From DATBSL01 sp963729875 (GTDB taxonomy: Bacteria > Acidobacteriota > Vicinamibacteria > Fen-336), in assembly GCA_963729875.1 (NCBI GenBank), contig CAVSPR010000005.1, forward strand, positions 186,001 through 250,000: 64,000 bases of DNA, in the 5' to 3' direction. The notes below the pieces were generated by a model, which searched no databases, was not told the origin of the DNA, and saw nothing but the letters and a program-made list of their open reading frames with translations. The stretch's first letter is position 1. Each line of letters starts with the position of its first letter. The position numbers and the translations under genes were made by a program. Shown piece by piece: positions 44,831-54,888 of this stretch.

Positions 44831-46225
44831 GTGTCTCAGGAAACCGACCGCCCCAAGGCAGGGGTACGCGAGTCGCTGGAAGAAGGCATCGCCGAGTGGC
44901 GCTCCTACCTCCGGCGACGGCAGGCGATCCACTCCGTGGACGCGGACGAGCTGGAGGACCACCTTCGCAGCCAGACGAGCGCGCTCGTGAAGGCGGGGCT
45001 CACGGAGGACGAGGCCTTTCTCATCGCCGTGAAGCGCATCGGCGACCTCGATGCGCTCTCCCGCGAGTTCGCCCGGGAGCACTCGGAGCGGCTCTGGAAG
45101 CGGCTCGTCGTCGCGCCCGACGCCTCCTTAGAGAGCGGCGGCGGCGTCAGGGAAGCCCTGGTGGCGGTCGCCCTGGCCGCCGGCGCCGCCGTGGCCATCA
45201 AGGTCCCGGAGCTGTTCGGCGTGAGGATGCACCCCAACCAGGAGCTGCCGGCGTTCTACGTCCGCAACCTGAGCCTGTTCGTCTTCCCCTTCCTGGCCGC
45301 GTTCTTCGCCCTGAAGCGGTCTCTCGCGCCGGCCCTCCGGCCCTGGCTGGCCGCGCCGTTCGCGGTCGGGGCCGTGGTGATCAACCTCATGCCGTTCGCG
45401 CCCGGCGGGAGCACCTATAGACTCTCGGCGCTGCACCTGCCCATCGCGCTCTGGCTGGCCGTGGGCTACGCGTACGCCGCCGGCCGCTGGCGCGATCACG
45501 ACCAGCGCATGAACTACGTGCGCTTCTCCGGCGAGTGGTTCATCTACTACGCCCTCATCGCCTTCGGCGGCGGCGTGCTGATGGGGCTCACCGCGTTCGT
45601 CTTCAGCTCCATCGGCCTCGCGCCCGAGTGGCTCGTGGCGACCTGGATCCTGCCCTGCGGCGCGGTCGGGGCCGTGATCGTCGCCGCGTGGCTCGTGGAG
45701 GCCAAGCAGAGCGTCGTCGAGAACATGGCGCCGGTGCTGACGCTCCTCTTCACGCCGCTCTTCACCCTTCTGCTGCTGGCGTTCCTCGCGACCATGGCGT
45801 GGACCGGCAGCGGCATCGCCGTCGGGCGGGAGGTGCTGATCGGCTTCGACCTGCTCCTCGTGCTGGTGGTGGGCCTCGTCCTCTACGCGATCTCGGCCCG
45901 GGACCCGCAGAAAGGGCCGGGGCTCTTCGATGCCCTGCAGCTCCTCCTCGTCGTCTGCGCCCTGCTCGTCGACGCGCTCGCGCTGTGGGCCATCGCCGCC
46001 CGCATCTCCGCGTTCGGCTTCAGCCCCAACAAGGTCGCGGCCCTCGGGGAGAACCTCATCCTGCTGGTGAGCCTCGGCTGGTCCGCCGTGCTCTACGCGC
46101 GGTTCCTCGCCGGGCGGGTGGCGTTCGCGCAGCTGGAAAGGTGGCAGACGGCGTACCTCCCCGTCTACGCGCTGTGGGCGTGGGTGGTGGTCGTGCTCTT
46201 CCCGCCGGTGTTCGGGTTCAGGTAG
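44831..46225 (+). CDS. Permease-prefix-domain-containing polytopic membrane protein
   Basis: A 464-residue protein. The first about 90 residues (WRSYLRRRQAIHSVDADELEDHLRSQ...L-T-E-D-E-A-F) form the soluble permease-prefix domain. About ten hydrophobic helices follow. Unlike typical ABC/FtsX-type partners there is no FtsX or MacB domain, so the membrane part is of unknown function. GTG 44831 is 3 nt after the padR stop. It is co-transcribed with and probably repressed by PadR. Confidence 0.8.
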   Translation: MSQETDRPKAGVRESLEEGIAEWRSYLRRRQAIHSVDADELEDHLRSQTSALVKAGLTEDEAFLIAVKRIGDLDALSREFAREHSERLWKRLVVAPDASLESGGGVREALVAVALAAGAAVAIKVPELFGVRMHPNQELPAFYVRNLSLFVFPFLAAFFALKRSLAPALRPWLAAPFAVGAVVINLMPFAPGGSTYRLSALHLPIALWLAVGYAYAAGRWRDHDQRMNYVRFSGEWFIYYALIAFGGGVLMGLTAFVFSSIGLAPEWLVATWILPCGAVGAVIVAAWLVEAKQSVVENMAPVLTLLFTPLFTLLLLAFLATMAWTGSGIAVGREVLIGFDLLLVLVVGLVLYAISARDPQKGPGLFDALQLLLVVCALLVDALALWAIAARISAFGFSPNKVAALGENLILLVSLGWSAVLYARFLAGRVAFAQLERWQTAYLPVYALWAWVVVVLFPPVFGFR

Positions 46226-46255
46226 GCAGGAAGCCGACCGCAGGCCGGGGGGCGG

Positions 46256-47023
46256 CTACCGGCGGAAACAGGCCGATCCCAGCGCCACCGCGAGGGGGTC
46301 GGCATCGGGGGCACAGAAGCCGAGCGCCAGCCGGCGACGCCAGCCCTCCGCGTGCTCGAAGCGGCCGGACCAGCCGCCGACCTCGCGCACGAGAGCGCGC
46401 ATCGCCTCCAGGTGCGACGCGAGGCCCTGGCTCTCGTCGAGCCACCCCTGCTGCGAGCGGTGGCAGGCCAGCATCGCCGTCTTCCGCTCCAGGATCTCGC
46501 CCCCCACGTCCACGAAGTGCGTCGGCCGCACCTCGGCCCCGAGCGGGTCGCGGTTGCCGTGCGGCTGCGCGTGGTAGACGGTGACCGGTCCGTCCACCGC
46601 GGCGGTCGGCGGCTCGGTCGGCAGGTTGCGCATCCCGCGGCAGAAGGCGGCGGAGACCGCGAGACGGCCGGCATTCTCGTGGTCTTCCATGTAGTCGCTC
46701 GGCGAGTGGGTCAGCAGGACACTCGGCGCGACCCGGCGCACGAGGGCGGCCACCCGGGCCAGGGTGGCCCGCTCGTAGAAGACCTCGACGTCGTTCACCA
46801 GGCTCTCGTGGAGGGTGAACCCCGCGAGGCGGCAGGCCTCCTCGGCCTCCGCCCGGCGCACCCGGGCCGTCTCCTCCGGGCCGTGAGCGCTCGACCCGCA
46901 GCTGCCGTTCGCAACGGCGAGGCAGTGGACCTCGTACCCGACGCGCTGCAGGCGCAGCAGGGTGCCCGCGGCCAGGAACTCCATGTCGTCGGGGTGCGCG
47001 AAGACGGCGAGCGCCACAGGCAT
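46256..47023 (-). CDS. PIG-L family deacetylase
   Basis: A 255-residue PIG-L/LmbE-like zinc deacetylase. The catalytic AHPDD motif is at residues 9-13, and the second zinc ligand region is SPSDYMEDHENAG (His). Typical members deacetylate N-acetylglucosamine conjugates or related amides. ATG 47023 is taken as start because the AHPDD motif should lie near the N-terminus; an upstream 51-codon extension is open but unconserved. It is divergent from the Gfo/Idh dehydrogenase, so the two may share a sugar pathway. Confidence 0.88.
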   Translation of the reverse strand: MPVALAVFAHPDDMEFLAAGTLLRLQRVGYEVHCLAVANGSCGSSAHGPEETARVRRAEAEEACRLAGFTLHESLVNDVEVFYERATLARVAALVRRVAPSVLLTHSPSDYMEDHENAGRLAVSAAFCRGMRNLPTEPPTAAVDGPVTVYHAQPHGNRDPLGAEVRPTHFVDVGGEILERKTAMLACHRSQQGWLDESQGLASHLEAMRALVREVGGWSGRFEHAEGWRRRLALGFCAPDADPLAVALGSACFRR

Positions 47024-47132
47024 GGAAGGGAGAAGACACCAGAACCGGCCCCGGTTCAAGGGTCGTCGGGTCCCGGCGCGGGCTTGCCGGCCGGTCGCGG
47101 TCGCGGGTAGTGTGGGGGCCCTGGAGAAGCCC

Positions 47133-48209
47133 ATGGAACGCCCCCTTCGCGTGCTCGTGGCCGGCTGCGGGAACATGGGCGCGAGCCACGCCCGCGCCTA
47201 CCACCGGATGCCGGAGTTCGAGATCGTCGGCCTCGTGAGCCGCGGAGACAAGTCGCGCGGCGCTCTCTCGAAGGAGCTCGGCGGCCGGCCGGAGTTCGGC
47301 GACTTCCACGAGGCGCTCCGGGCCACCCGGCCCGACGTGGTGAGCGTCAACACCTACCCCGAGACACACGGCCCGTTCGCCCGGGCCGCGATCGAGGCCG
47401 GCTGCCACGTCTTCTGCGAGAAGCCGCTCGGCACCACCGTGGCCGAGGCCCAGGCCGTCGTCGACGCCGCTCGCGCGCGCCGCCTCAAGCTGGTGGTCGG
47501 CTACATCCTGCGCGTCCACCCCGCCTGGACGCGGTTCATCGAGATCGCCCGCACCCTCGGCAAGCCCCTCGTCATGCGGATGAACCTGAACCAGCAGAGC
47601 CACGGGCCCGCCTGGAACTGGCACCGCAACCTCATGGACTCGATGAGCCCCATCGTCGACTGCGGTGTCCACTACGTGGACGTCATGTGCCAGATGACCG
47701 GGGCCCGGCCGGTGCGCGTGTCGGCGATCGGGGCGCGCCTCACCGACGAGCTCAAGCCCGGTATGTACAACTACGGCCAGCTCCAGGTGACCTTCGACGA
47801 CGGCTCCGTGGGCTGGTACGAGGCGGGCTGGGGCCCGATGATGAGCGAGGTGGCGTTCTTCGTGAAGGACGTGGTCGGCCCGAAGGGCAGCGTCTCGATC
47901 GTCAAGGACCCGAACGAGGCGGCCGCCGGCGGGTCCGACGACATCGACAGCCACACGAAGACGAATTGCCTGCGCGTCCACCACGCCGCCATCGACGCGA
48001 GCAACGAGTTCGTGCGGAAGGACGAGCTCATCACCACCGAGGACGAGCCCGACCACCAGGCCCTCTGCGAGCGCGAGCAGGCCTATCTCCTGCGCGCCAT
48101 CCGGGAGGACCTGGACCTCTCCGACCACATGGCCGACGCGGTGAACAGCCTGCGCATCGTCCTCGCCGCCGACGAGAGCTTCCGCAGAGGTGAGGTCGTC
48201 GCCCTGTAG
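47133..48209 (+). CDS. Gfo/Idh/MocA-family oxidoreductase
   Basis: A 358-residue NAD(P)-dependent sugar dehydrogenase-like protein. N-terminal Rossmann fold with VAGCGNMGASHARAY, the signature EKPLGTTVAEA, and the C-terminal alpha/beta domain with DCGVHYVDVMCQMTG. The substrate cannot be assigned; proximity to a divergent PIG-L deacetylase hints at amino-sugar or glycoside metabolism. ATG 47133. Confidence 0.9.
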   Translation: MERPLRVLVAGCGNMGASHARAYHRMPEFEIVGLVSRGDKSRGALSKELGGRPEFGDFHEALRATRPDVVSVNTYPETHGPFARAAIEAGCHVFCEKPLGTTVAEAQAVVDAARARRLKLVVGYILRVHPAWTRFIEIARTLGKPLVMRMNLNQQSHGPAWNWHRNLMDSMSPIVDCGVHYVDVMCQMTGARPVRVSAIGARLTDELKPGMYNYGQLQVTFDDGSVGWYEAGWGPMMSEVAFFVKDVVGPKGSVSIVKDPNEAAAGGSDDIDSHTKTNCLRVHHAAIDASNEFVRKDELITTEDEPDHQALCEREQAYLLRAIREDLDLSDHMADAVNSLRIVLAADESFRRGEVVAL

Positions 48210-48338
48210 CTCGACCCGGGACCCTACTTCAGCCCCCCTCGACGAGGAGGCCGGGATCGCGGGCGAGAACAAAGCGGCTCGAGCGACGGGCCGGGAATGT
48301 AAGATAGCCGCGCCGTCCAGCCCAACTGGGTCCGAGCC

Positions 48339-51014
48339 ATGGCCCACTGCCCGGTCTGCGCGCGCGAGCTTCCGAACGGAGTCGACAGCTGCCCGGACCA
48401 CGCCGGGGCCGTCTCCTCGGAGACGCCGACGCTCGAGGCCCGGGGCCGGCCGGCCGAGGCGCTCGTCCAGGAGCGCCCGCGGGGCCGCTTCGTGCCGGGC
48501 ACCCTGCTGGGCGGGCGCTACCGCGTCGTGGCGCTGCTCGGGGCCGGCGGCATGGGCGAGGTCTACCGGGCGGACGACCTGCGCCTCGGGCAGACCGTGG
48601 CGCTGAAGCTGCTGCCGCCCGACGTGGCCGGCGATCCGGCCCGCCTCGCGCGGTTTCGGGACGAGGTCCGCCTGGCCCGGGAGGTCACGCATCCCGGCGT
48701 CTGCCGCGTCCACGACCTAGGCGAGACCGAGGGCCTGACGTTCCTCACCATGGAGTTCGTGGACGGCGAGGACCTGGCCTCGCTGCTGCGGCGGATCGGC
48801 CGCCTGCCTCCGGACAAGGCCCTCGACATCGCCCGGCAGCTCTGCGCGGCCCTCGCGGCCGCGCACGGCCGCGGCATCCTCCACCGCGACCTCAAGCCCG
48901 CCAACGTCATGCTCGACGGCCGCGGCCGGGTGCGCGTCATGGACTTCGGACTCGCCGGGGTCGCCCACGCGATCGAGCGGGGCGACGTCGCCTCGGGGAC
49001 GCCCGCGTACATGGCGCCCGAGCAGTCGCTCGGCCGCGAGGTCACCGCGCGCAGCGACCTGTACGCGCTCGGCCTCATCCTCTACGAGGTCTTCACCGGC
49101 CGGCCCGCCTTCCCCGCCACCACGCGCGCCGCCGTGCTCCGGGCCCACCTCGAGTCGAGCCCGCTGCCGCCGTCGCAGCTCGTCCCGGGGCTCGAGCCCG
49201 CCGTCGAGGAGGCGATCCTCCGGTGCCTGGAGAAGGACCCGCGCGGGCGGCCGGCCTCGGCCGCCGCGCTGGGCGCGTCGCTGCCCGGGGGCGATCCGCT
49301 GCAGGCGGCCCTCGCCGCCGGCGAGACCCCGTCCCCGGAGATGGTGGCCGCGGCCGGCGAGGAAGGCTCGCTGAGGCCGGCGATCGCCCTGTCGTGGCTG
49401 GTGGCCACGATTGCCGGCCTTGCGCTGCTCTACGGCCTGTACCTCTTCGTCCGCCCCAACCTGGTTCAGTGGGTGCCGATGCCGCTCGCCCCCGACGTGC
49501 TGGCCGATCGCGCGCAGCAGACGCTGCGGCGCCTCGGCGTCGACGCCGCTCCCCGGGACCGGGCGTGGGGCTTCGACTACGATACGGGCATCGTCCACCA
49601 GCTCGCCCGGAGCGGGAACCCCGCCGCGCTCCGGGCCGGGATCGAGCGTGGACAGCCGGCCGCGATCTACTTCTGGTACCGCGAGGGCCCCCGGGACCTC
49701 GTTCCCGCGCGACGCAGCGGCATGGTGCGGGAGGACGACCCGCCGCCGCTCGCGCCCGGGATGGTGGACGTCCGGACCGACACGCAGGGACGGCTCCTCG
49801 CGCTACGGGCCGTGCCGCCCGTCGCGGGAGAGGCCCCCCGCGAAGGCGCCGTGATCGCTCCCTGGTCCCGGCTCTTCACCGAGGCCGGGCTCGACCCCGG
49901 GAGCTTCCGCGAGACGGCGCCGGACGGCGTGCCTCCCGTCTTCGCGGACGCCCGCGCCGCATGGGAGGGCGCCTTCCCGGAAGCCCCCGACATCCCGGTA
50001 CGCGTGGAGGCCGCGGCCCTTTCGGGACGTCCGGTGTTCTTCCGGATCAGCGGACCGTGGGAGACGGATCGGCCGGCCGAGGGATCCGGGTTCGGTGCCA
50101 TGGCCGTGGTCGAGGCCCTGGTGCTGGTGGCCGGAGCGGTGCTGGCGCGCCGCAACCTCCACCGGGGCCGGGGGGACGCCCGCGGCGCCGGCCGGCTCGC
50201 CGCTTTCGTTGTCGTGCTCTCGATGGCGGTCTGGCTGCTCGAGGCGAGCCACGTGGGGGACCTCCTCGCCGAGTGGAGGCTCTTCAGCCGGGCGCTGGCC
50301 TGGTCGCTCTACGACGGCGCGACGCTCTGGCTGTACTACGTGGCGATCGAGCCGTACGTGCGGCGGTTCTGGCCCGAGACGATCGTCTCCTGGAGCCGCC
50401 TGCTGGCCGGCCGCGTGCGCGACCCGCTGGTCGGGCGCGACGTCCTGATTGGGCTGGCGGTGTGCTCCTGGGTCAACGGCGCCGCGAACTACCTGCTCGG
50501 CCTCCCCGACGCGATCGGCGGCTCGGGACGCATGATGGCCGCGACGATCCTCGACGGGCTCCTCGGCCCCGGGGCGCTGGCCGGCCAGACCCTGGGAGCG
50601 GTGGGCTTCGCCCTCCAGGTCGCCTTCCTCTACCTCGTCCTGCTGCTCGTGCTGCGCGTGGTCCTGCGGAGGACGTGGCTGGTCGTGCTCGTCTTCATGG
50701 CCTCGACGGTCCTGTCGGGCCTGGGGATCTTCGCTGCCTGGTTCGGGGCCTCACGCCCGGCCGACGCGCTCGTCCTCGCCGCCACCGCGGCCGTGATCGT
50801 CGGCCTGCTGACGCGGGTCGGGCTGCTGGCGGTCGTGGCCGCGATGCTGCCCATGAGCCTGTACCTGTACGTTCCCGCGATCGGCTCGGAGCCGTCGGCC
50901 TGGCACGCGCCCAGCTTCTACGTTCCGCTGCTGGCGGTGCTGGCCCTCTGCGTCTTCGCCTTCAAGCTGGCGCTCGGGCCGCGGAGGCTCTGGGACGAGG
51001 AGCCGGCCGGCTAG
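48339..51014 (+). CDS. Ser/Thr protein kinase with polytopic C-terminal region
   Basis: An 891-residue protein. N-terminal CPVCARELPNGVDSCPDH zinc-ribbon-like segment, then a Hanks-type kinase (about 58-320): glycine loop GAGGMGEVYRA, VALKLL (Lys), catalytic HRDLKPANVM, DFGLAG and the activation-segment APE motif in YMAPEQS. One helix at about 348-368, an extracytoplasmic segment of about 220 residues, then seven or more helices (about 585-875). The architecture is typical of Acidobacteria-type kinases, where the C-terminal region is thought to sense envelope signals. ATG 48339. Confidence 0.92.
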   Translation: MAHCPVCARELPNGVDSCPDHAGAVSSETPTLEARGRPAEALVQERPRGRFVPGTLLGGRYRVVALLGAGGMGEVYRADDLRLGQTVALKLLPPDVAGDPARLARFRDEVRLAREVTHPGVCRVHDLGETEGLTFLTMEFVDGEDLASLLRRIGRLPPDKALDIARQLCAALAAAHGRGILHRDLKPANVMLDGRGRVRVMDFGLAGVAHAIERGDVASGTPAYMAPEQSLGREVTARSDLYALGLILYEVFTGRPAFPATTRAAVLRAHLESSPLPPSQLVPGLEPAVEEAILRCLEKDPRGRPASAAALGASLPGGDPLQAALAAGETPSPEMVAAAGEEGSLRPAIALSWLVATIAGLALLYGLYLFVRPNLVQWVPMPLAPDVLADRAQQTLRRLGVDAAPRDRAWGFDYDTGIVHQLARSGNPAALRAGIERGQPAAIYFWYREGPRDLVPARRSGMVREDDPPPLAPGMVDVRTDTQGRLLALRAVPPVAGEAPREGAVIAPWSRLFTEAGLDPGSFRETAPDGVPPVFADARAAWEGAFPEAPDIPVRVEAAALSGRPVFFRISGPWETDRPAEGSGFGAMAVVEALVLVAGAVLARRNLHRGRGDARGAGRLAAFVVVLSMAVWLLEASHVGDLLAEWRLFSRALAWSLYDGATLWLYYVAIEPYVRRFWPETIVSWSRLLAGRVRDPLVGRDVLIGLAVCSWVNGAANYLLGLPDAIGGSGRMMAATILDGLLGPGALAGQTLGAVGFALQVAFLYLVLLLVLRVVLRRTWLVVLVFMASTVLSGLGIFAAWFGASRPADALVLAATAAVIVGLLTRVGLLAVVAAMLPMSLYLYVPAIGSEPSAWHAPSFYVPLLAVLALCVFAFKLALGPRRLWDEEPAG

Positions 51015-51095
51015 GGCCGCGGGGCCCCGCAGGCGGCCGCGGGTCCTCGGGGGCGAGGCTTGCACGAGACGCGTCACGGTGTCAGCCTCGCCGCC

Positions 51096-52049
51096 ATGGG
51101 TCAACGGGCGGCTCCGGCGGTCCTGCTGGTGGCGGCCCTCGCGTCGCCGCCCTCCTCGTGGGCGCAAACCCGGGCCGCCGAGCCGGAGGCCTTCTCAGCG
51201 GCCGAGAGGCGCGGCCAGCCCTTCTGGCTCGCGCTCGCCAGGGACTGCGCCGTACCTCCCGGCGAGACGGCGTACGGGCTGGTAGGGGAAGCGGTCTCTC
51301 TCCTCGGGTCGCCCGACACCGTGTGGCGCGACGACGTCGGGTACGGCGTCGTGGCCGCCTGCGTCTACCAGAAGAAGCGGCTCCAGCCCGAGGAGCGGCG
51401 GGAAATCGTTGCCCGGTTGTCGGCCAACCTCCGCCGGGGCCTCGGCGAGACGGGCACCGATTCCGTGCTCCGGCGCTCCTTCTCGGCACTGGACCTCTCC
51501 GTCCTCGCCGCCCTCGAGAACGTCGACCCCGCGCTCGACGAGGCCGGCTACCGGCAGCTCCTCCACGACGCGCTCGGCTACCTGCGCGACGAGCGCGACC
51601 TGCGGGGGCTCGAGCCGCGGGTGGGCTGGATCCACGCGACCGCGCACACGGCCGACCTGCTCAAGTTCCTCGCCCGGGACCCCCGCTTCACTCCGGCCGA
51701 CCAGGCGCGGCTCCTCGACGCGGCGTGGTCGAAGCTGACGGCGGACGGGACGCCGGTGTTCACCCACGCCGAGGACGAGCGGCTCGCGGCGGCGCTCGCG
51801 TCGGTCGCCCGCCGGGCCGACTTCGACCCGGCGAGCCTCGAACCCTGGCTCGTGCGGTTCCCGGCCCTCGAGAAGCAGGTGTGGGAGAAGTCGCCGCCCG
51901 ACCCGGCCCGGCTCGCCGCGTCGCAGAACGCCCGAAACCTGCTGCGCAGCTTCTACGTCCAGCTGTCGCTGCCCGAGCCCGCGCCGACGCCGGGGCAGAG
52001 CGCCGCCCGCGACCGTGTGCTGGCGACCCTCCAGCAGATCCGGCGCTGA
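51096..52049 (+). CDS. DUF2785 family protein, exported
   Basis: A 317-residue protein with a signal peptide (about 6-24, ends SSWAQ) and an alpha-helical repeat region typical of DUF2785 (LSVLAALENVDPALDEAGY, RVGWIHATAHTADLLKFLA). The His-containing GWIHATAH motif is the most conserved part of the family; no activity is known. It is 82 nt downstream of the Ser/Thr kinase. ATG 51096 was preferred to an upstream TTG because it gives a proper signal peptide. Confidence 0.82.
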   Translation: MGQRAAPAVLLVAALASPPSSWAQTRAAEPEAFSAAERRGQPFWLALARDCAVPPGETAYGLVGEAVSLLGSPDTVWRDDVGYGVVAACVYQKKRLQPEERREIVARLSANLRRGLGETGTDSVLRRSFSALDLSVLAALENVDPALDEAGYRQLLHDALGYLRDERDLRGLEPRVGWIHATAHTADLLKFLARDPRFTPADQARLLDAAWSKLTADGTPVFTHAEDERLAAALASVARRADFDPASLEPWLVRFPALEKQVWEKSPPDPARLAASQNARNLLRSFYVQLSLPEPAPTPGQSAARDRVLATLQQIRR

Positions 52050-52062
52050 GATCGGGCCCGGC

Positions 52063-52884
52063 CTACGGCTCGAGGAGCATGTCGCCGAGCAGCGCGTCGT
52101 AGCGCTCGCGGGGAAGGACGGCGCCCACGTCCGCCACCAGCTCGCCGCCGTCGGCGAGCGCGGCTCCCGCCCCGGCCGCGCCGAACGCGCCCTGCAGCCG
52201 CTCCAGCTCGCGCAGCCCCCAGACCTGGGCCTCGCGCCCGTACAGGAGGTGCCGCAGGTCGGCCGGTCCGCCGGGGTCGACGCGCAGCGTGAATCCCGCT
52301 CCCTCGCCGGACGCGGCGAGCACGGTCCCGTCGACGGGCGACAGCAAGCGCACCTCCGCTCCCCGCGTCCGCAGGCGGACCGCCGGTGCGTTCGTCTCGA
52401 GGCGGGTGCCGGGCGGCGGAAGGACGACCGCGTCCGGCGTTCCCACCAGGCGCCGCGCGACGTCGTCGAGGCCCACGGTCACCGTCCCGTCGACCTCGGG
52501 CCGGGCCCAGGTGTGCCCGCGGTGGTAGAAGCGGTCGAGGGACAGGTCGAAGCCGAAGCGCCCGGCCTCGGCCGGCGTCCGCGGAACCCGGAGCCTCTCG
52601 AGGGCCGCGTGCTCGCGGCAGCCCCGGCAGTCGAAGCCGCTCTCGCACGTGCGGCCCGGGGCCTCGCCGGTCAGCTGGTGCCGGCAGGCCCGCGCCGAGC
52701 GGGGCAGCTCCTCGAACTCCGCGTGCCACGCGACGGCGGCGAGCCGCCCGCCGCGGGCGTCGCGGTAGGCGCGCCAGGCGGCGAGCCCCAGCCCGCCCGC
52801 GATCGCGGCGAGGACCGAGTAGAAGGCCCCGAAGAAGACGACGTGGGTGGCGTCCCAGGCGAACTCGGGTGACCAGGGGAACAT
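52063..52884 (-). CDS. Membrane-linked GcvH-like domain protein lacking the lipoyl lysine
   Basis: A 273-residue protein: an N-terminal helix (about 12-38; VVFFGAFYSVLAAIAGGLGL), a cysteine-rich segment with ACRH, RTCESGFDCRGCREH, then a GcvH-like biotinyl/lipoyl fold (FYHRGHTWARPEVDGTVTVGLDDVARRLVG, LLSPVDGTVL). Where GcvH carries its lipoylated Lys (S-V-K-A) this protein has AVRLRTRGAEVRL, so it cannot be lipoylated in the usual way. aggagg precedes ATG 52884. It is the last gene of the Qrc-like operon. Confidence 0.78.
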   Translation of the reverse strand: MFPWSPEFAWDATHVVFFGAFYSVLAAIAGGLGLAAWRAYRDARGGRLAAVAWHAEFEELPRSARACRHQLTGEAPGRTCESGFDCRGCREHAALERLRVPRTPAEAGRFGFDLSLDRFYHRGHTWARPEVDGTVTVGLDDVARRLVGTPDAVVLPPPGTRLETNAPAVRLRTRGAEVRLLSPVDGTVLAASGEGAGFTLRVDPGGPADLRHLLYGREAQVWGLRELERLQGAFGAAGAGAALADGGELVADVGAVLPRERYDALLGDMLLEP

Positions 52885-52895
52885 CGCGAAGCCTC

Positions 52896-54129
52896 CTAGG
52901 ACGCGAGGAGCTCCCGCTCCTGCGGGAACAGGTTGAGGTACCGGAACGACAGGGAGTACAGGATCACGCCGTAGGCGAGGACGGCGGCGAAGCTCGCCGT
53001 CTCCTGCCAGCTCGGCGTGTACGAGAGGAACGGGTCGAAGGCGAGGGTGGGCAGGGCGAGCGTCTGCACCGTCATGACGAAGCGGTTCATGACGACGCCG
53101 GCGCAGGCGAGCGCGGCGCCGGTCAGGAGCAACGCCGGGTGCCGGCGGGTGCGGGGGGAGGCGAGCAGCAGCGCGGGCACGAGGCCGAGGAGCACGATCT
53201 CCGTGAAGAGCACCCACGTGCCGAACGGGTCGAAGGCGTAGAACCGCGCGGGGTGGACGCCGAGCCGGGGCGACGTGTGGTTGATCCACACCAGGGTGTC
53301 CACCGCCTTGGCGAGCACGTAAACCAGGAGGAGCGAGCCCGACACCTTCGCCAGCAGCTGGTAGACCTCCGGCTTCACGAGGGGCCTCCCGGCGGCCTTC
53401 GAGACGAGCCAGGTGGTGACGGCCACGAAGCTCGGCCCCACCGCCGCCGCGGAGAGGATGAACAGGAAGAAGGTCGAGGGCCACACGGCGAGCGACTCGC
53501 GGAAGGCGAAGGGCCGGCCCTGCAGGACGCCGTAGAGGCCGCCCAGCGAGCCCTGGTGGAAGAAGGACAGGAACGTCCCCACGAGGGCGAACACGGCCAT
53601 GACCTTGTGCAGCTCGAACTCGAACACGAGCATCGACGGCCGCTTGCGCAGCTGCCGGTTCCTGCAGGACGAGCGGCAGGTACTCGATCGCGAGGACGGT
53701 CAGGTAGCAGGTCAGGCAGAACGTCACCTCGGTCAGCATCGAGTGGACGTTCGGGTGCCAGAACGTGAACCAGGCCCGCAGCGGCTGGCCCACGTCGATC
53801 ATCAGGATCCCGATGGCCCCCGAGTAGCAGATGAAGCCGATCACCACCGCGGAGTTGATGACGGCCTTCAGCTCCTTCTTCTTCATCACGTAGAGGAGGA
53901 ACCCCGTGAAGAAGGCCCCCGCCCCGAGCGCGATCACCGTGAGGTCGAGGTAGATCCACAGCCCGAAGGCGAAGCGGTTGTCCATGTTCGTCTGGTTCAG
54001 GCCGAGGGCCAGGCAGAGCTAGGAGGCGTAGAGCCCGACCGCGAGGAGCGCCGCCCAGGGCACGAGCCACAGCAGGAAGCGGCCGAGGGGGGCGCGGGTG
54101 AGGCCGCGCGCGACGAGTCGTTCATCCAT
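52896..54129 (-). CDS. NrfD/QrcD-like quinone-interacting membrane subunit, frame break and in-frame TAG
   Basis: About 410 residues, eight to ten helices, opening at ATG 54129 (DERLVARGLTRAPLGRF). Conserved parts GLNQTNMDNRFAFGLWIYLDL, YSGAIGILMIDVGQPLRAWF and WINHTSPRLGVHPARFYAFDPFG fit the QrcD/HmcC/NrfD menaquinone subunits. Two defects: an amber TAG at 54019-54021 inside the first helix, and a one-base slip near 53668 (RNRQLRKRPSMLVFEF when corrected). If the TAG is real, initiation at ATG 53985 would give a protein missing its first helix. Confidence 0.82.
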
Positions 54130-54884
54130 GGGTCCTCCCGTCGGTGGTCGCCGCGCGGCCGTCGGCCAGGCGGCGCACCCAGTCGCGCTGGGTGCGGTAG
54201 TAGACCTTCGCTCCCGTGTGCAGGGACTCCAGCAGCCGGAAGGAGCCCGGCTCCCGGGCGAGCCGCGCCGCCTCGCCCTCGCCGTCGAGGTTGCCGAAGG
54301 TGATGGCCCCCGCGGGGCAGGCCTCGGCGCACGCCGGCGTGTACTCGACCGGCGTCTTCGCGTCCCCGCCCTCGGCCGCCTGCGCGCTGCCGCGCCTCCT
54401 GCAGCCGGTGGCTGCAGAAGGTGCACTTCTCGACGACCCCGCGCGTGCGGGTCGAGACCGCGGGGTTGAGCGTCTCGGTGAGGCGCCCGGGCCAGTCCGG
54501 GTCCCACCAGTTGAACGAGCGCGCGTGGTAGGGGCAGGCGACCATGCAGTAGCGGCAGCCGAGGCAGCGCACCGGGACCTGGGCCACGATCCCCGATTCC
54601 GGGTCCGTCTCGACCGCGTTCTGCGGGCACACCGACGCGCACGGCGTCTTGTCCCCGCACTGCTGGCACATCAGCGGCACGAAGGCGGCCCGCGCCTCGC
54701 CCGGGGCCTCGACCCGCTGCACGCGCAGCCAGGAGATCCCGTTGCGCTCGTTGGCCTTCTCGTCCGCGGGAGGGACGTTGTTCTCGACGGCGCAGGCCAC
54801 GACGCACGCGCCGCAGCCGTTGCAGCGGTCGAGGTCGACGACCATCCCGTAGCGCGCGCCGGTGTCGGTCTTCGGGGCTTCCAT
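54122..54884 (-). CDS. QrcC-like four-cluster ferredoxin subunit, one frame break
   Basis: About 254 residues. DMSO-reductase-B-type Fe-S subunit: CNGCGACVVAC, CQQCGDKTPCASVCPQNAV, CLGCRYCMVACPYHARSF and, after a slip near 54390, CAEACPAGAITFG, with an extra KCTFCSHR. Four cysteine quartets would hold up to four [4Fe-4S] clusters, passing electrons between the QrcB-like subunit and the membrane subunit. ATG 54884. Its stop at 54122 overlaps the NrfD start by 8 nt. Confidence 0.87.
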
Positions 54885-54888
54885 GGCG

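Noticed and set aside
54019..54021. Recoding of the amber codon as pyrrolysine
   Set aside because: No pyl genes or pyrrolysine-type methyltransferase context are in the window, and the surrounding genes show sequencing-type defects.
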